Shown here piece after piece: positions 25,212 to 35,153 of a stretch of DNA of 64,000 nucleotides. The position numbers and the translations under genes are program-made. Source of the DNA: Auanema rhodensis (Eukaryota; Nematoda; Chromadorea; Rhabditida; Rhabditidae); the NCBI GenBank assembly GCA_964057225.1, contig OZ059896.1:6200001-6264000 (forward strand), given 5' to 3'. Each line of letters begins with the position of its first letter. The stretch's first letter is position 1. The notes under the pieces were generated by a model. It was given only the letters and a program-made list of their open reading frames with translations. It had not been told where the DNA came from and ran no database searches.

Positions 25212-28196
25212 TTAGTAAATATGAACTGTAGGAATAGCTCTATTACCCCGATCATAACGCAGTTTAAGAAAGTCTTGAATAAGAGAACGATCAACATCGG
25301 CCTAAAAATTGTAATACCGAAAAAGTGAATATTCAAATGCTTACTAAGACTGCACTGTTGGCAGCATCCGAAAGATTTTCTGGTAGTACTACAAGTAGAT
25401 TAGCTAGAGCGTGAAGACCTAAAAAAAAAATTAGGACAGTATTTTCGTCACATTACCATCAAACAATGTATTAGCTTCGTTCGATTTCCAGGACAAAATA
25501 TACTGTCGATAAACATTCAAATCACAAATCAGTGACATAGCACCCGCAGAATTGTAGGTAAACTGAAATATATAGTAAATATGTTTCCTATTTGAAACAC
25601 CTGTTGAATATGAGTTAGAAGCATTTTATGAAGTCTAACAGCTAGTTCAGATTGTAGAATCGTCAGATTTTCGCCATCGCAGCCTCTTTCCATGGCTGCG
25701 TGTTGAGACTTCAAAAACTTTAGAACCTGCTGACAAGCCTTTAAATTTGATTAAATAACGGCAAAACTTCATTAATGACTATACCATTGATCCACCAATA
25801 TTTAGCTGTTCTTTATCTGATTTCAAAAAGTCTGTTTTTTTTTGTTCGGTACTGAGAATATAACGACAATATCCAACTGAAGCACATCAATTGAATGAAT
25901 CTAGTACAAGAATAAACGCACTTAAAGCATTCAATTGTCGCTCAAGGCCTAAATTAATTTTTTGCTCTAATGAACGAAGGGCAGTTGTCCACTTTTTTGC
26001 TACACATTGCTCTACCGCTGTACCTCTGTAAAAATAAAAGTATAATATAATTTTTTTCATTATAGTAGTTACTTGACAAGTGGATAAACGGAATCTTCAT
26101 ATTGTTTGATAAGAAGAAGAACAATCGCAGTGTTTTGGGCAACAACCGAAAATATATAAGGAGGAGGTTCTGTCTTAGGTTCAGCCAAAGTAATTCCTGA
26201 AAAAGGTAAACCATCAATGATTTTAATTATAAAGCACACCAGCTATAGCTAATTCTATGGCATAATCCAAATGTTCTGTATATAAATATTTCAGCAAGAC
26301 ATCAAGAATATTTTCAGCCAATTTCGAAATTTCACTTTTTTCGCACAACTGAAAAGGGGAATGATGTTAATATAAAAACATTGGAAATTGAATTCGGTTT
26401 CCAATGAAGAAATTATTTCACCTGTGACGTTCGATGGAAAGCATTTTTCGTTTCCTGTAGAATACTGATGGCAACATCTTCTGATAAAAATGTTTCGCCA
26501 CCATAATTTTCAACAGTCATAAGTCGGGCCTGCACGTCGCGTTTTAATTCTTGGAAACTAAAAAGGAGTTAATAAATCGTGTACAATTAATCTTCTTACC
26601 CTCCACTTTGAATTTGCTTTTTAACATGATTTTTTGAATCATAAAATCGCTTAAGAATATAAGCACATTGACTATTTAGATAATCTGATTCTTCTTTAGA
26701 ATATGTTGAAAGATATCTACAAGTAGAATACTCTTGAGAAAAAAATTATATTGGTACCTATCAAAAATAGCTTTGGTGAGAGTTTGTAGAAATGAAGCAT
26801 CTGAACTTACATGCAGCTGATCTAATTCCTTGCATAACTTCAATGTACTAGAAAACTGGTGTGACCAAATCCAAAGTTAATAAGAATTACCTGGTGAACG
26901 ACTGTGCTAGCCCAGTTAAATATCCTTCATTATCATTACACTCTTTACAATCTCTCAAACGTGCATAAACGTTTTCTTTAATTTTCCCTGAGAAAACATT
27001 GAGCACCTAATAATACACATACACAAAAACAATAAAATGAGACCAATAGATACCAGCTTCTGAACTACTTGCATGGGCGAAGGAAATATGGCTTCAAGTT
27101 TGGGTTTGTACTGTTTAATCAGTTGTAGCGCATCCGCAAAAACATCACCATTTCGACTATGAGAATGAGCTTGGATGTACTCCACATAGCCATCAACACA
27201 ATCAGAATAGCCCTGTCATATTATATTAATTAGATCATAAACTCAATCATTATCTCTACCTTAAACTCACTCAAAATTTTAGCGACCTCGGACATTTTTT
27301 TCTCGTCTCTCTGCGAACGAGCAAACTCTTCCATTAAAAGATTCTCTACTTCTTTATATCTTAGTCAATAACATTATACAGTTCACACCTCGATATTGTA
27401 CCTATGAGATATCCTAATCTGAACATGAGAAAACTTTTCTTTGGAAAGCTCTTGAGATATTGAATATAGTTTTTGAATAAGGTCTGCTGATTCAAGAAGC
27501 TATAAAACTAATGTTTTTTGTTATGAAAAATTTTAAAAATACTTTATCTGGGTCAGTGAATATCATTGAATTTAAGGGTTGGTCAGAGAGAAACTCATCA
27601 AAGTGTTGGATTAATTGTAACGCATCATTAGCCCGTGATCTTGGCACATGAACCTAAATATATAATGTACAGAACAAAAACAAATTAAAATTATACCGAT
27701 TCTAATTGATCGCCCAAATGAACCACTTTAGTTGAAACATTTTGCATTGTAGAGTCCAATTGCTACAAGCAGATATTATGAAACAGAAAATGAAACAAAA
27801 TGTTTACTTACTTTCATTTTTTCAAGAGCTTCACCATTTTTTTCGTACAAGCTTTGCAGTTTCCGAACATAATCGATCTTGTCATTATCCAATTCCCGTT
27901 CCAAAGTATTTATTTTGGTCTAGAACATTAAAGATTTTCAGTTGATGAAAAATAATCAAGACAAACTTGGAATTGATCGCAAAGCAGTTGAAGACTTCCT
28001 ATTTCTTCTTCAAATTTATTTTTAAGAGTGATTGGATCTGCTATTGTTTCAGCTCCCCCAGTCATACGCCATGCCAATCTTTCGACGAAATCCATAGCGT
28101 CGAATGGATCCTATTTTTATATAATAAAAAATATATAACACAAACAACCTGTTCAAGATCTTCCACATAAGTTGAAAAATATTGACCTCCACTCAT
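25212..28196 (-). CDS. Exocyst complex component 5 (Sec10)
   Basis: Subunit of the octameric exocyst that tethers secretory vesicles to the plasma membrane. ATG 28196 (AAAATGAGTGGAGG context). The protein aligns with animal EXOC5 along its whole length: DPFDAMDFVERLAWR, VSTKVVHLGDQLESV, ADLIQKLYSISQEL, LSEFKGYSDCVDGYVE, ILKRFYDSKNHVKKQ, NYGGETFLSEDVAISILQET, YTEHLDYAIELAIAGI, ILSTEQKKTDFKSDKEQLN, SELAVRLHKMLLTHIQQF, DGLHALANLLVVLPENL, and LRYDRGNRAIPTVHIY-stop. About 16 short introns; every exon joins in frame. The upstream minus-strand neighbour TMEM65 ends 398 bp away and RPAP3 begins 157 bp downstream, so an operon is plausible. Confidence 0.95.
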
Positions 28197-28594
28197 TTTG
28201 TTCCACTACTTTTCATTGAATTCCATATAAGAAAAAGCATATGAGCAGTACGCAGAAAAGATTAGTGCATATAACACCGACTTTGTTGTCGTAATTACGA
28301 CTTTGAAAAAGAATACCGTTCCGGTGGAAACATGTTCAAACTTAAAAATAAAAGACTTGGTAAATCAAATTTTTGTACTCAATTAGGAAGGTATAGGAAT
28401 AAAATCGAATCTAAATAAAAAATCAAAAACTTATATAAATTTATTAAATCATAATATAGTTTTACATTATTTACAAATATAAGGCAGGACAATTCTTCTA
28501 TTCGCATATGGCACATGTATTAAGTACGAATTGTGACTAGAAATCAATTTACAATTTAAAGCTACACTATTTGTGTAAAAAATCCCTAGTAAGT
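28197..28594. other. Intergenic between TMEM65 and EXOC5
   Basis: About 400 bp, no coding exon seen. On the minus strand it would hold the TMEM65 3' UTR and, if the genes are co-transcribed, an intercistronic region. There is an acceptor-like AAAAGTAG about 10 nt before the EXOC5 ATG. Confidence 0.5.
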
Positions 28595-29393
28595 TTAGTT
28601 ATCATCAAACTTTTTAACATCTTCATTCTCATCTGGATAGAACCATAGCGGAAACATTCCGATGAGACAGCCAAGACTCAATCCCAACGCTCTAGCAGAA
28701 TTGGTCGTGTAGCGAGCCTGAATAGTTAATATATTGAGATTTGAGAGTGCAGAAAGGTAAACCTTTGAGCTCTCTAATTGTTTCGACGTTAAAGCCGGAT
28801 GTTTGATGCCTGCCTTGTTCACTAAGATTTCCACATAGTGTGCAAGCCCAACACCAGCTACATCCGATACAAGATTACCCAGGGCAGCAGCCGCCATTGT
28901 AGAAATACACAAATAAACTCCCATTTTCTAAGTCCTTTCGATTAAAATATCAGAAAAATATTTCTACCTGATCAATGAACTCCCCAGCGAATATCATAAT
29001 CATATTATCTAGAAAGCCAAATGCAACAAACGGTATAGCATTAACAAGAAACAGAGCTCGACTTTGTTCGATAGTAATCGGCAATACTAACTGTGAATAA
29101 ATTATACTTCTAAGGTAGAATTTCTAACTTACTGAATTTTGTTTCGAGCTAGCCTTATCCAATGCGTTTTTCAGCCATTTTTGTTCTTCTGTGGATAGGC
29201 GAGTAGCTATCTAAAACTACTGTTTTGCATAAATTTTGATTACTGAATTAACTTCCATTGCATCCTCTGGACAGTCAATTATTAATTTGTCAAGATGTTT
29301 AAATGCACCAGTTGTTGATTTCCTTGATGATTGGAGGTAATTTGTTTCCTTCAAAGTGCGAAAAAAAATGCGACTGCTGCCCAAAAACCGCAT
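28595..29393 (-). CDS. TMEM65-type mitochondrial inner-membrane protein
   Basis: TMEM65 is a three-pass inner-membrane protein linked to mitochondrial Na+/Ca2+ exchange. ATG 29393 (MRFLGSSRIFFRTLKE) gives a basic amphipathic leader and comes one base after TTTTTCTTTAG. The matrix-side part includes CPEDAMEV and ATRLSTEEQKWLKNALD. The membrane part is highly conserved: PITIEQSRALFLVNAIPFV, FGFLDNMIMIFAGEFID, MGVYLCISTMAAAALGNLVS, DVAGVGLAHYVEILVNKAG, SLGCLIGMFPLWFYPDE, ending KKFDDN-stop. Reading straight through near 29215 meets two TAG codons. These are removed by a 42-nt GT-AG intron at 29211-29252, so this is not a pseudogene. Confidence 0.93.
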
Positions 29394-29536
29394 TCTAAAG
29401 AAAAATAAAAATGTTATCATTTTCAACATAAAAAAGTATATAACATTGATAATACAACGATAATTTCAAATCAAGAATACTCTCCTGTATTTCATTTATA
29501 AAAGCGAAATAAAAACAATCGAAAAAGAAGTTTTAC

Positions 29537-31123
29537 TTAATAACGTCTTCGGCCTCCTCGATGCTGTAAGTTACCGCCAAGTTCACCTCTTTGATTATGA
29601 CCTTCACATATGTTTTCATATCGATTAACAAACTCCTGGCGCACCTAAAACTACTTTTGTTTTGTCATTTTTATTCAAAACAGTAATTACCTGACTCTCC
29701 ACATTTGAAATATTGCGTTGTCCATTTTTATTTCCTCTTCCATGATAACTTCCATGACCTCTGCTTCTTTCAGTGTTCCGAGTACCTTGTTGTTGTTCTA
29801 AAATTCAAATTCTAAATTTATTTGAATGATATCTGTACTGAATGTTTCAGATGGAGCGGGTGTCATATCTGTAGTGCGTCCTCCTCTGTCAGCGGGAGGA
29901 GCTGAGTCCGCCAATGGATGAACAATACTTCTCGTTTTCGCTCTTCAATAGTACAAATATAGATACTTTAATACATAAAATGAACCTTCTCCTGGTGCTG
30001 CTGGCTCGTTCGATTTTCGTAATATATTGTGTAGCCGCTAAAACATCAGCTATATCAGAAACGTAAACTTGAGAGAACGCTTTTCTTTTAGTTGCGAATA
30101 AGTTCATTATGTTATTTTCGTGAACTCTAATTCTACTTGCCCTGAATTTCCCATGGCTTATTAGGTGAATGAACAAAGGGCGAACCAAAGAAATGAGTTT
30201 ATGGTAACATCAATCCGTTTCAATAATAAAAGATTTCTTGCATGACAATCGTGATTAAATCTACTAATCACCTAAAATTAAATAAATTTATGTTCTGCTC
30301 ACGGTTTAAAAAGACCTTATTAATGACAAGAGATCGTTTGGAATCGATAGAATCTTTAAACAGTGGTACGGGTTTTTCTGTGTAGCTTTTTAAGCGCGAG
30401 TCAGTCTGGAATTATAGCTTGGAGTATACTAAAGTTGTAAAAGTTAAATAAATAGTGAAGCATGCAAGTAAACAAACAGCTGTTGTTATAGCCGAAATTA
30501 TATCGCGAGGTGTCGGAGAGACGGCAGGTTTAGAAACAGACAATAGATTTAAGCTATTTTTCACGTTTTCCCAAATATCGTCATTATTTACAGATTTCTG
30601 AATAACATTTAAGATAGCCTGAGTTATCGACTATAAAATTAATACCGTGCATGACTTTGAAAGCATTGCCTTCGCGTGTAAACGAGCACTTTTGATTTCG
30701 TGCAATAAGAATAGGATAAGAATTTTTCGATTATCAGCCGTACTGAATCTATTTTCGATGGGACCACAACATATTGATTCTAGTGGGCATTCTAAAATAA
30801 AGATAGGAAATTCATACATCTACGAACTGACCAAGTTGACTGAGAAAGACGCTAAGATCTAATAAAAACCCATTGACGTCTTCATCGCTTTTCATTGCAA
30901 AAATGGTATCTTTAATTCCATAAAGACTCGAAAGCTCATTACATAACACACAAATCAGGTTTGAAAAGCCAACATTTATATCAGATTGTGCTAATGGACC
31001 ACAATCATCAAATCCAACCAGTGCCTCTATACTACAGAAAGAAACCAATCATTTCAAAATCATAATAGGTTACCCATGCAAATTATGCTCAGAAAACGAG
31101 AGAACTGGTGAATCAACATCCAT
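29537..31123 (-). CDS. FAM98 family protein (tRNA-ligase complex subunit family)
   Basis: Vertebrate FAM98A/B join RTCB, DDX1 and RTRAF in the tRNA-splicing ligase complex. ATG 31123 (MDVDSPVLSFSEHNLHG) lies 19 nt after TTTTTTCCAG. The N-terminal domain includes IEALVGFDDCGPLAQSD, FSNLICVLCNELSSLYG and VNGFLLDLSVFLSQL, then ECPLESI and ILILFLLHEIKSARLHAKA. The diagnostic central motif, VSDIADVLAATQYITKIE followed by RASSTRR (about 30000-30070), matches vertebrate SVAHLLAAREDLSKILRTSSG. DRGGRTTDMTPAPSE matches vertebrate DRGGRPNEIEPPPPE. The C-terminus is a Gly/Arg/Gln tail (RSRGHGSYHGRGNKNGQ, LQHRGGRRRY-stop), shorter than in vertebrates. A bidirectional promoter of only 242 bp is shared with MRPS21. 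Confidence 0.87.
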
Positions 31124-31365
31124 GTCAACCTTAATCCTCACTGGAAAAAAGCATTCAAATTACAACAAGAATATTTAATTCTAATGTTATGTGATTAAAA
31201 AAATAACATTTTCAAAATGTGTCCTGCAACAAACATTTTCCGCCCTTCAAATTAATAAGAAGTTAAGGTTGAGAACTGTTAGCAAAATAACTATTTTTTT
31301 CAAAATTTATTTAATATTTATAAATAACAATTAAATATAATGTTTGTTTATTAGTTAAAAATAAA
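31124..31365. promoter_or_regulatory. Putative bidirectional promoter, FAM98 (-) / MRPS21 (+)
   Basis: Only 242 bp separate the two divergent start codons. The minus side carries a TTTTTTCCAG acceptor just upstream of the FAM98 ATG. The plus side carries TTTATTAG about 12 nt before the MRPS21 ATG. I see no TATA box that decides direction. Position is the only support. Confidence 0.45.
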
Positions 31366-31786
31366 ATGCCACGTTTATGGCGAGGAACATTACATCAGCC
31401 TTTTGCTGTCAAACTTTTCAAGGGAATTTGGAATGCTCATCCTAGGTTTGCAACCAGAACTGTTCTAGTTAAAGATAATGATGTTGATGGAGCTTTTCAG
31501 TTATTGAACAGGTTGTTAGATAGAAATAGTTTGAATTTTCTTCTCTCATTTAAGAATGATGGATTCTGAAGGGTTAATTAAAATAATTAGAAGAACGCAA
31601 TTCTATCAAAAACCATATATGCAAAGAAAAGCATTATCATTAGAAGCTTCTAGTGCTATATTCAATGAAGATATGAACAGGAAGATGAAGTACGTCATAT
31701 CTTTAGTTCTGTTAATTTTTTTATTATATAGATTTTTGATGCGAAAGAATAGACCTGATGCATATCCTGGTCAAATTACAGCTTAG
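31366..31786 (+). CDS. Mitochondrial ribosomal protein bS21m (MRPS21)
   Basis: Small-subunit protein of the mitochondrial ribosome. Start MPRLWRGTLHQPFAVKLFKG at 31366. The S21 core is clear: FATRTVLVKDNDVDGAFQLL, then NRMMDSEGLIKIIRRTQFYQ, KPYMQRKALSLEASSAIFNE, DMNRKMKFLMRKNRPDAYPG, QITA-stop. Human MRPS21 has the same [20 protein letters not shown] and MARKINFLMRKNRADPW elements. Two introns of about 42-45 nt split codons, at NR|M and MK|F. An N-terminal extension of about 20 residues over the human protein may be the import signal. It converges on APC7 (218 bp between stops). Confidence 0.94.
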
Positions 31787-32004
31787 TTGTTTTTTGTTTG
31801 TATCGCAATTGTTTATTCTCAGATATATAATAAATAATGAAGGTTTTATTACAGGAAACATATAGCTACAAAAAAAATTGAAGTTGTACAATATGGTGAG
31901 CTTATTCCAATAAATATCACAGGAGCCATAGTTCACGTGTTAGTATTACATTTCCATTAGAAAGATTAATTTGACTAGAAAAAGTTAGAAGCTCTTAAAA
32001 AAGC

Positions 32005-34322
32005 TCAATCATCCGGAGGATCTTCTTCCATATCCTCCTCATTTCTGTAAGCGTCGGGTGAATCAGAAGCTATATTAAAAGGTATCGGCAAAACATGGGA
32101 TCTGGGAGATCCAGGAGGAGCGGGTGGGCAAGTGTGCGGGCTAACTTCGAGCTTTCTTGAATCATTATTAGCTTCAGTCATAGCATTATTGATAATTTCT
32201 AACTAAACATATAAAGTATATAATATTTATTTGAGCCTTCGGCTACCTGGGTAATACTATCTTTATGTCCTTTAAGAATTGCTAAATTAAAATGACTGTA
32301 TGCTTTCCGAGGACGATCAATTTTCGCATGAAATTCACCTAGTAAATGGTGTAGCATTGCCATGGAATTGTACGGAAATTTTGTATTCTAGATTAAATGA
32401 TTTTATATGTTTGATACATGAAAACAAACCGTTAATTTATTTAATAATTCAATACCCTTAGAATAATTACACGTTGCTTCATAATGATCTATGAGAACCC
32501 ATACGGCATCAAGCATGAATGGATAGACTGAAACTATCTTTTCTAGAATTCTTTGAGCTTCCTAAAAAAACTTAATTTCTCATAATTATAAAACAACTTC
32601 ATAGATTCATACCATTCTTTCATCCATGCTTCCACTCTTCATAAGCAGTTTTGCTTTCAAAACATCTACACGGGGATCGTTAGGATGATACAGGGAGCAT
32701 CCTGAGAGAGCATTCTTCGCCTCTTCAAAACTATACAACAATTCAACACTGTATATTATACGCATACTTGTTTTCTTGTAAATGAAGAGCAATAATACTT
32801 TCGTATAAATCAAAATTTTGAGGATCATCTTGAATAGCTTCTTTCAAATGAGATATTGCCTCTAAGCTTCTATCTTAAATGCTCACATTAGCTTAGAAAT
32901 CAAAAATAACATTCGTACCCATATCTTTTAAAATTAAAGCCTTCAACATCATAGCCCCACTATGAACTCTCCCACCAAATAATTTCGTGTTACATGCTTT
33001 ATGAGCGAATTGAAGAGCACTGGAGAGATGCTTTGCTCCTCCTGAAAACAGTTATTTAAGTTTAACTCAACAATCGTAGGAATTAATAACAAAAGTGAAT
33101 AGTACCTAAAGATCTAGATAGATAACCAAATATAATATAGGCTTCAATTGAGTTAGCACAATTTCGCATTATTGTTGGTCCCAAGTTCTCTAAATTTTTT
33201 CGGTGGTCTGGTTCCTAAGCGAATCATATCACAAGATGAACAGTAGCGAAATAATCACTATTGCATATAAATAAGCTAAGATTTCCATTCCATCTGCTCT
33301 TTCATCATCCATTGCATGAGCTTTAGCTAGTTCAGATCTGGCATCGTTTTTCATGCCCATACTATAGAAAAGTCTTCCTAATTCTATGGAAATCTTACGG
33401 CTGTAACAGAAATATTATTCATTGTTATCATAAAAAAAACAAACTTGAATCCGATACGATCGGTAGTGAGTAGCTGTATTGCAGAATGAATATCAGATTC
33501 ATAGACAAGCTTATGAGCTTTTATAAACAAATTAATGTTAACAAGACTTTTATCCGGTTCAGTATTTACAGTTACTCCTACCCTTGCTAATTGATCTAAA
33601 GTACAATATGCCACAGGACAATGCTCCACAAGTGATCTGAAATTAGCTGTTCTAAATTCTTGTTTGTTCCAATATAGAAAAACTTCATATATTTTATAGC
33701 AGAACTTTTATCATTCAAAGTTGTCTCTCTTGAAACTAATAACTTGGCAATAGCATGATTAATCTTGGGTGGAGCACCTTCACTAGATATTTTAAGAAGA
33801 ACTCCTTAAATATAGTTGTATATATAAGTATACCTAAAGCTTATACCTAAAGCTTCTTCATATTTATGCTCCTTCATTAAAGATTTATGGAACCGATATC
33901 GTACATCAGCATCAGATAAATTCTGTAATAAATCAGTAAATTTTGTTCCGAAATCATAAAGATGTAAAGGAATAGCTGGCTGCTATGGATTACAATACCT
34001 TTGTAGTAATTCCTCGGGATACTTGAGAATATAATTGAATAGCTTGTTCGTAATACTAAACCAGTAATTAAAATTTATAACAATATGCTACTGTCTTACT
34101 CTTATACTTAGCTTATGTTGTTCCAAATGAGAGTAAGCATCGGCCACATAAACATTGTAATGATATTCCTGTTTTTGAGTCAAACTGAAATATATTAGCT
34201 AGTTCAAATAAAATAATATAATTAGACTACCCATTTGTGGCATTTTCTAACTCATGAACAAATATCACCTCTTCGTAAAGCTCATAATTATACAGAGTTT
34301 GAACACTTTCGAAAATCCTCAT
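32005..34322 (-). CDS. Anaphase-promoting complex subunit 7 (APC7)
   Basis: TPR scaffold of the APC/C ubiquitin ligase. ATG 34322 (MRIFESVQTLYNYELYEEV). An all-helical TPR protein follows: YHYNVYVADAYSHLEQHKL, DADVRYRFHKSLMKEHKY, EEALGVLLKISSEGAPPKIN, SLVEHCPVAYCTLDQLAR, VNINLFIKAHKLVYESD, IELGRLFYSMGMKNDAR, MEILAYLYAEPDHRKNLENL, ALQFAHKACNTK and LKEAIQDDPQNFDLYESIIA. The order and spacing, including GIPSRQRTPKINM in human versus KISSEGAPPKINH here, and ENLG, fit APC7 better than APC3, APC6 or APC8. The tail is acidic/Pro-rich (RNEEDMEEDPPDD-stop), like the acidic vertebrate tail. About 14 introns, all short. Confidence 0.83.
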
Positions 34323-35153
34323 TTAATGAGAATTTTCTTCTACTGAACAATAAATAAAATGAAAAATGACAATGACCGAAACACTCAATAATTCAACATG
34401 TTAAAACTATATATTATTTAAATTACTTTTATTGTTATTGTACACTAATCAGTTATCAATACTGATTTTGACATTAAGAAATAAAATAGAACTGTACTAT
34501 TTAGCCGTTATGAATTTCCCTATATATTAATATGCAAAACAAGTTATGAATAACAGTAAAAATTCACTAAAGTGGTATTGATACTAAAACTAATTAGTAG
34601 CAGGATTGAATCGCGCTCCAGCTTTACAGTACATTCCTCAATAAGCAAGTAAATGTAAAGTAAATAACAATTATTCCCTTAGGCAGATTACAGAGCTTTT
34701 CAGTTGTAAATTATTATTATTAAGTGTTCAATGCTTACTCAGATCGTTTTCGAGAATATTTTTTGATGTATCCAGGAAGTTTTTAAAATTTCAAAGTGTT
34801 AATGTTATCTTTCCCACATCTCCGATTTCCGATTATCAGAACCTAGTCTTCTCTTAATTCTCCAGTTTATCCGCACTTTGATATATTTAACACTGCTTGC
34901 TCTTGACAAATGACGGTGGGAATAACCACCACCACTGGCATTAAATTTAAATCCAACATTTGGTTTGTACGTTGATCCTGGTTCTTGCTTCATTTGTGTA
35001 TGGGATATTCTAAAACTGATATAGCCAATTCTTTTATTGATATTAATAAAAACTATGTAAAAAAGAATCACCATCATGCCAAAGGTTTCTTTTCTTGAGT
35101 TTTTCAATATATAAAAATTTCCAATTTTTTGTTGTTCAGGCCCCAACTCACTT
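34323..35153. promoter_or_regulatory. Divergent intergenic region, APC7 (-) / RCC1-repeat gene (+)
   Basis: The start codons of two divergent genes flank it. A TTTTGTTGTTCAG acceptor ends at 35139, 14 nt before the plus-strand ATG, implying trans-splicing or a 5' UTR intron. TATTGTTCAG precedes the APC7 ATG. A minus-strand open frame at about 34805-35090 has a possible membrane segment but no other support. Confidence 0.4.

Noticed and set aside
29211-29252. In-frame stops suggesting TMEM65 is a pseudogene
   Set aside because: A 42-nt GT-AG intron removes both stops and restores the conserved frame.
34805-35091. Minus-strand ORF with a hydrophobic start (MMVILFYIVFINI) and a basic tail
   Set aside because: It overlaps the promoter side of the RCC1 gene, has no acceptor or homologue, and its upper part is antisense to a real exon. 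Kept only as a remote possibility.
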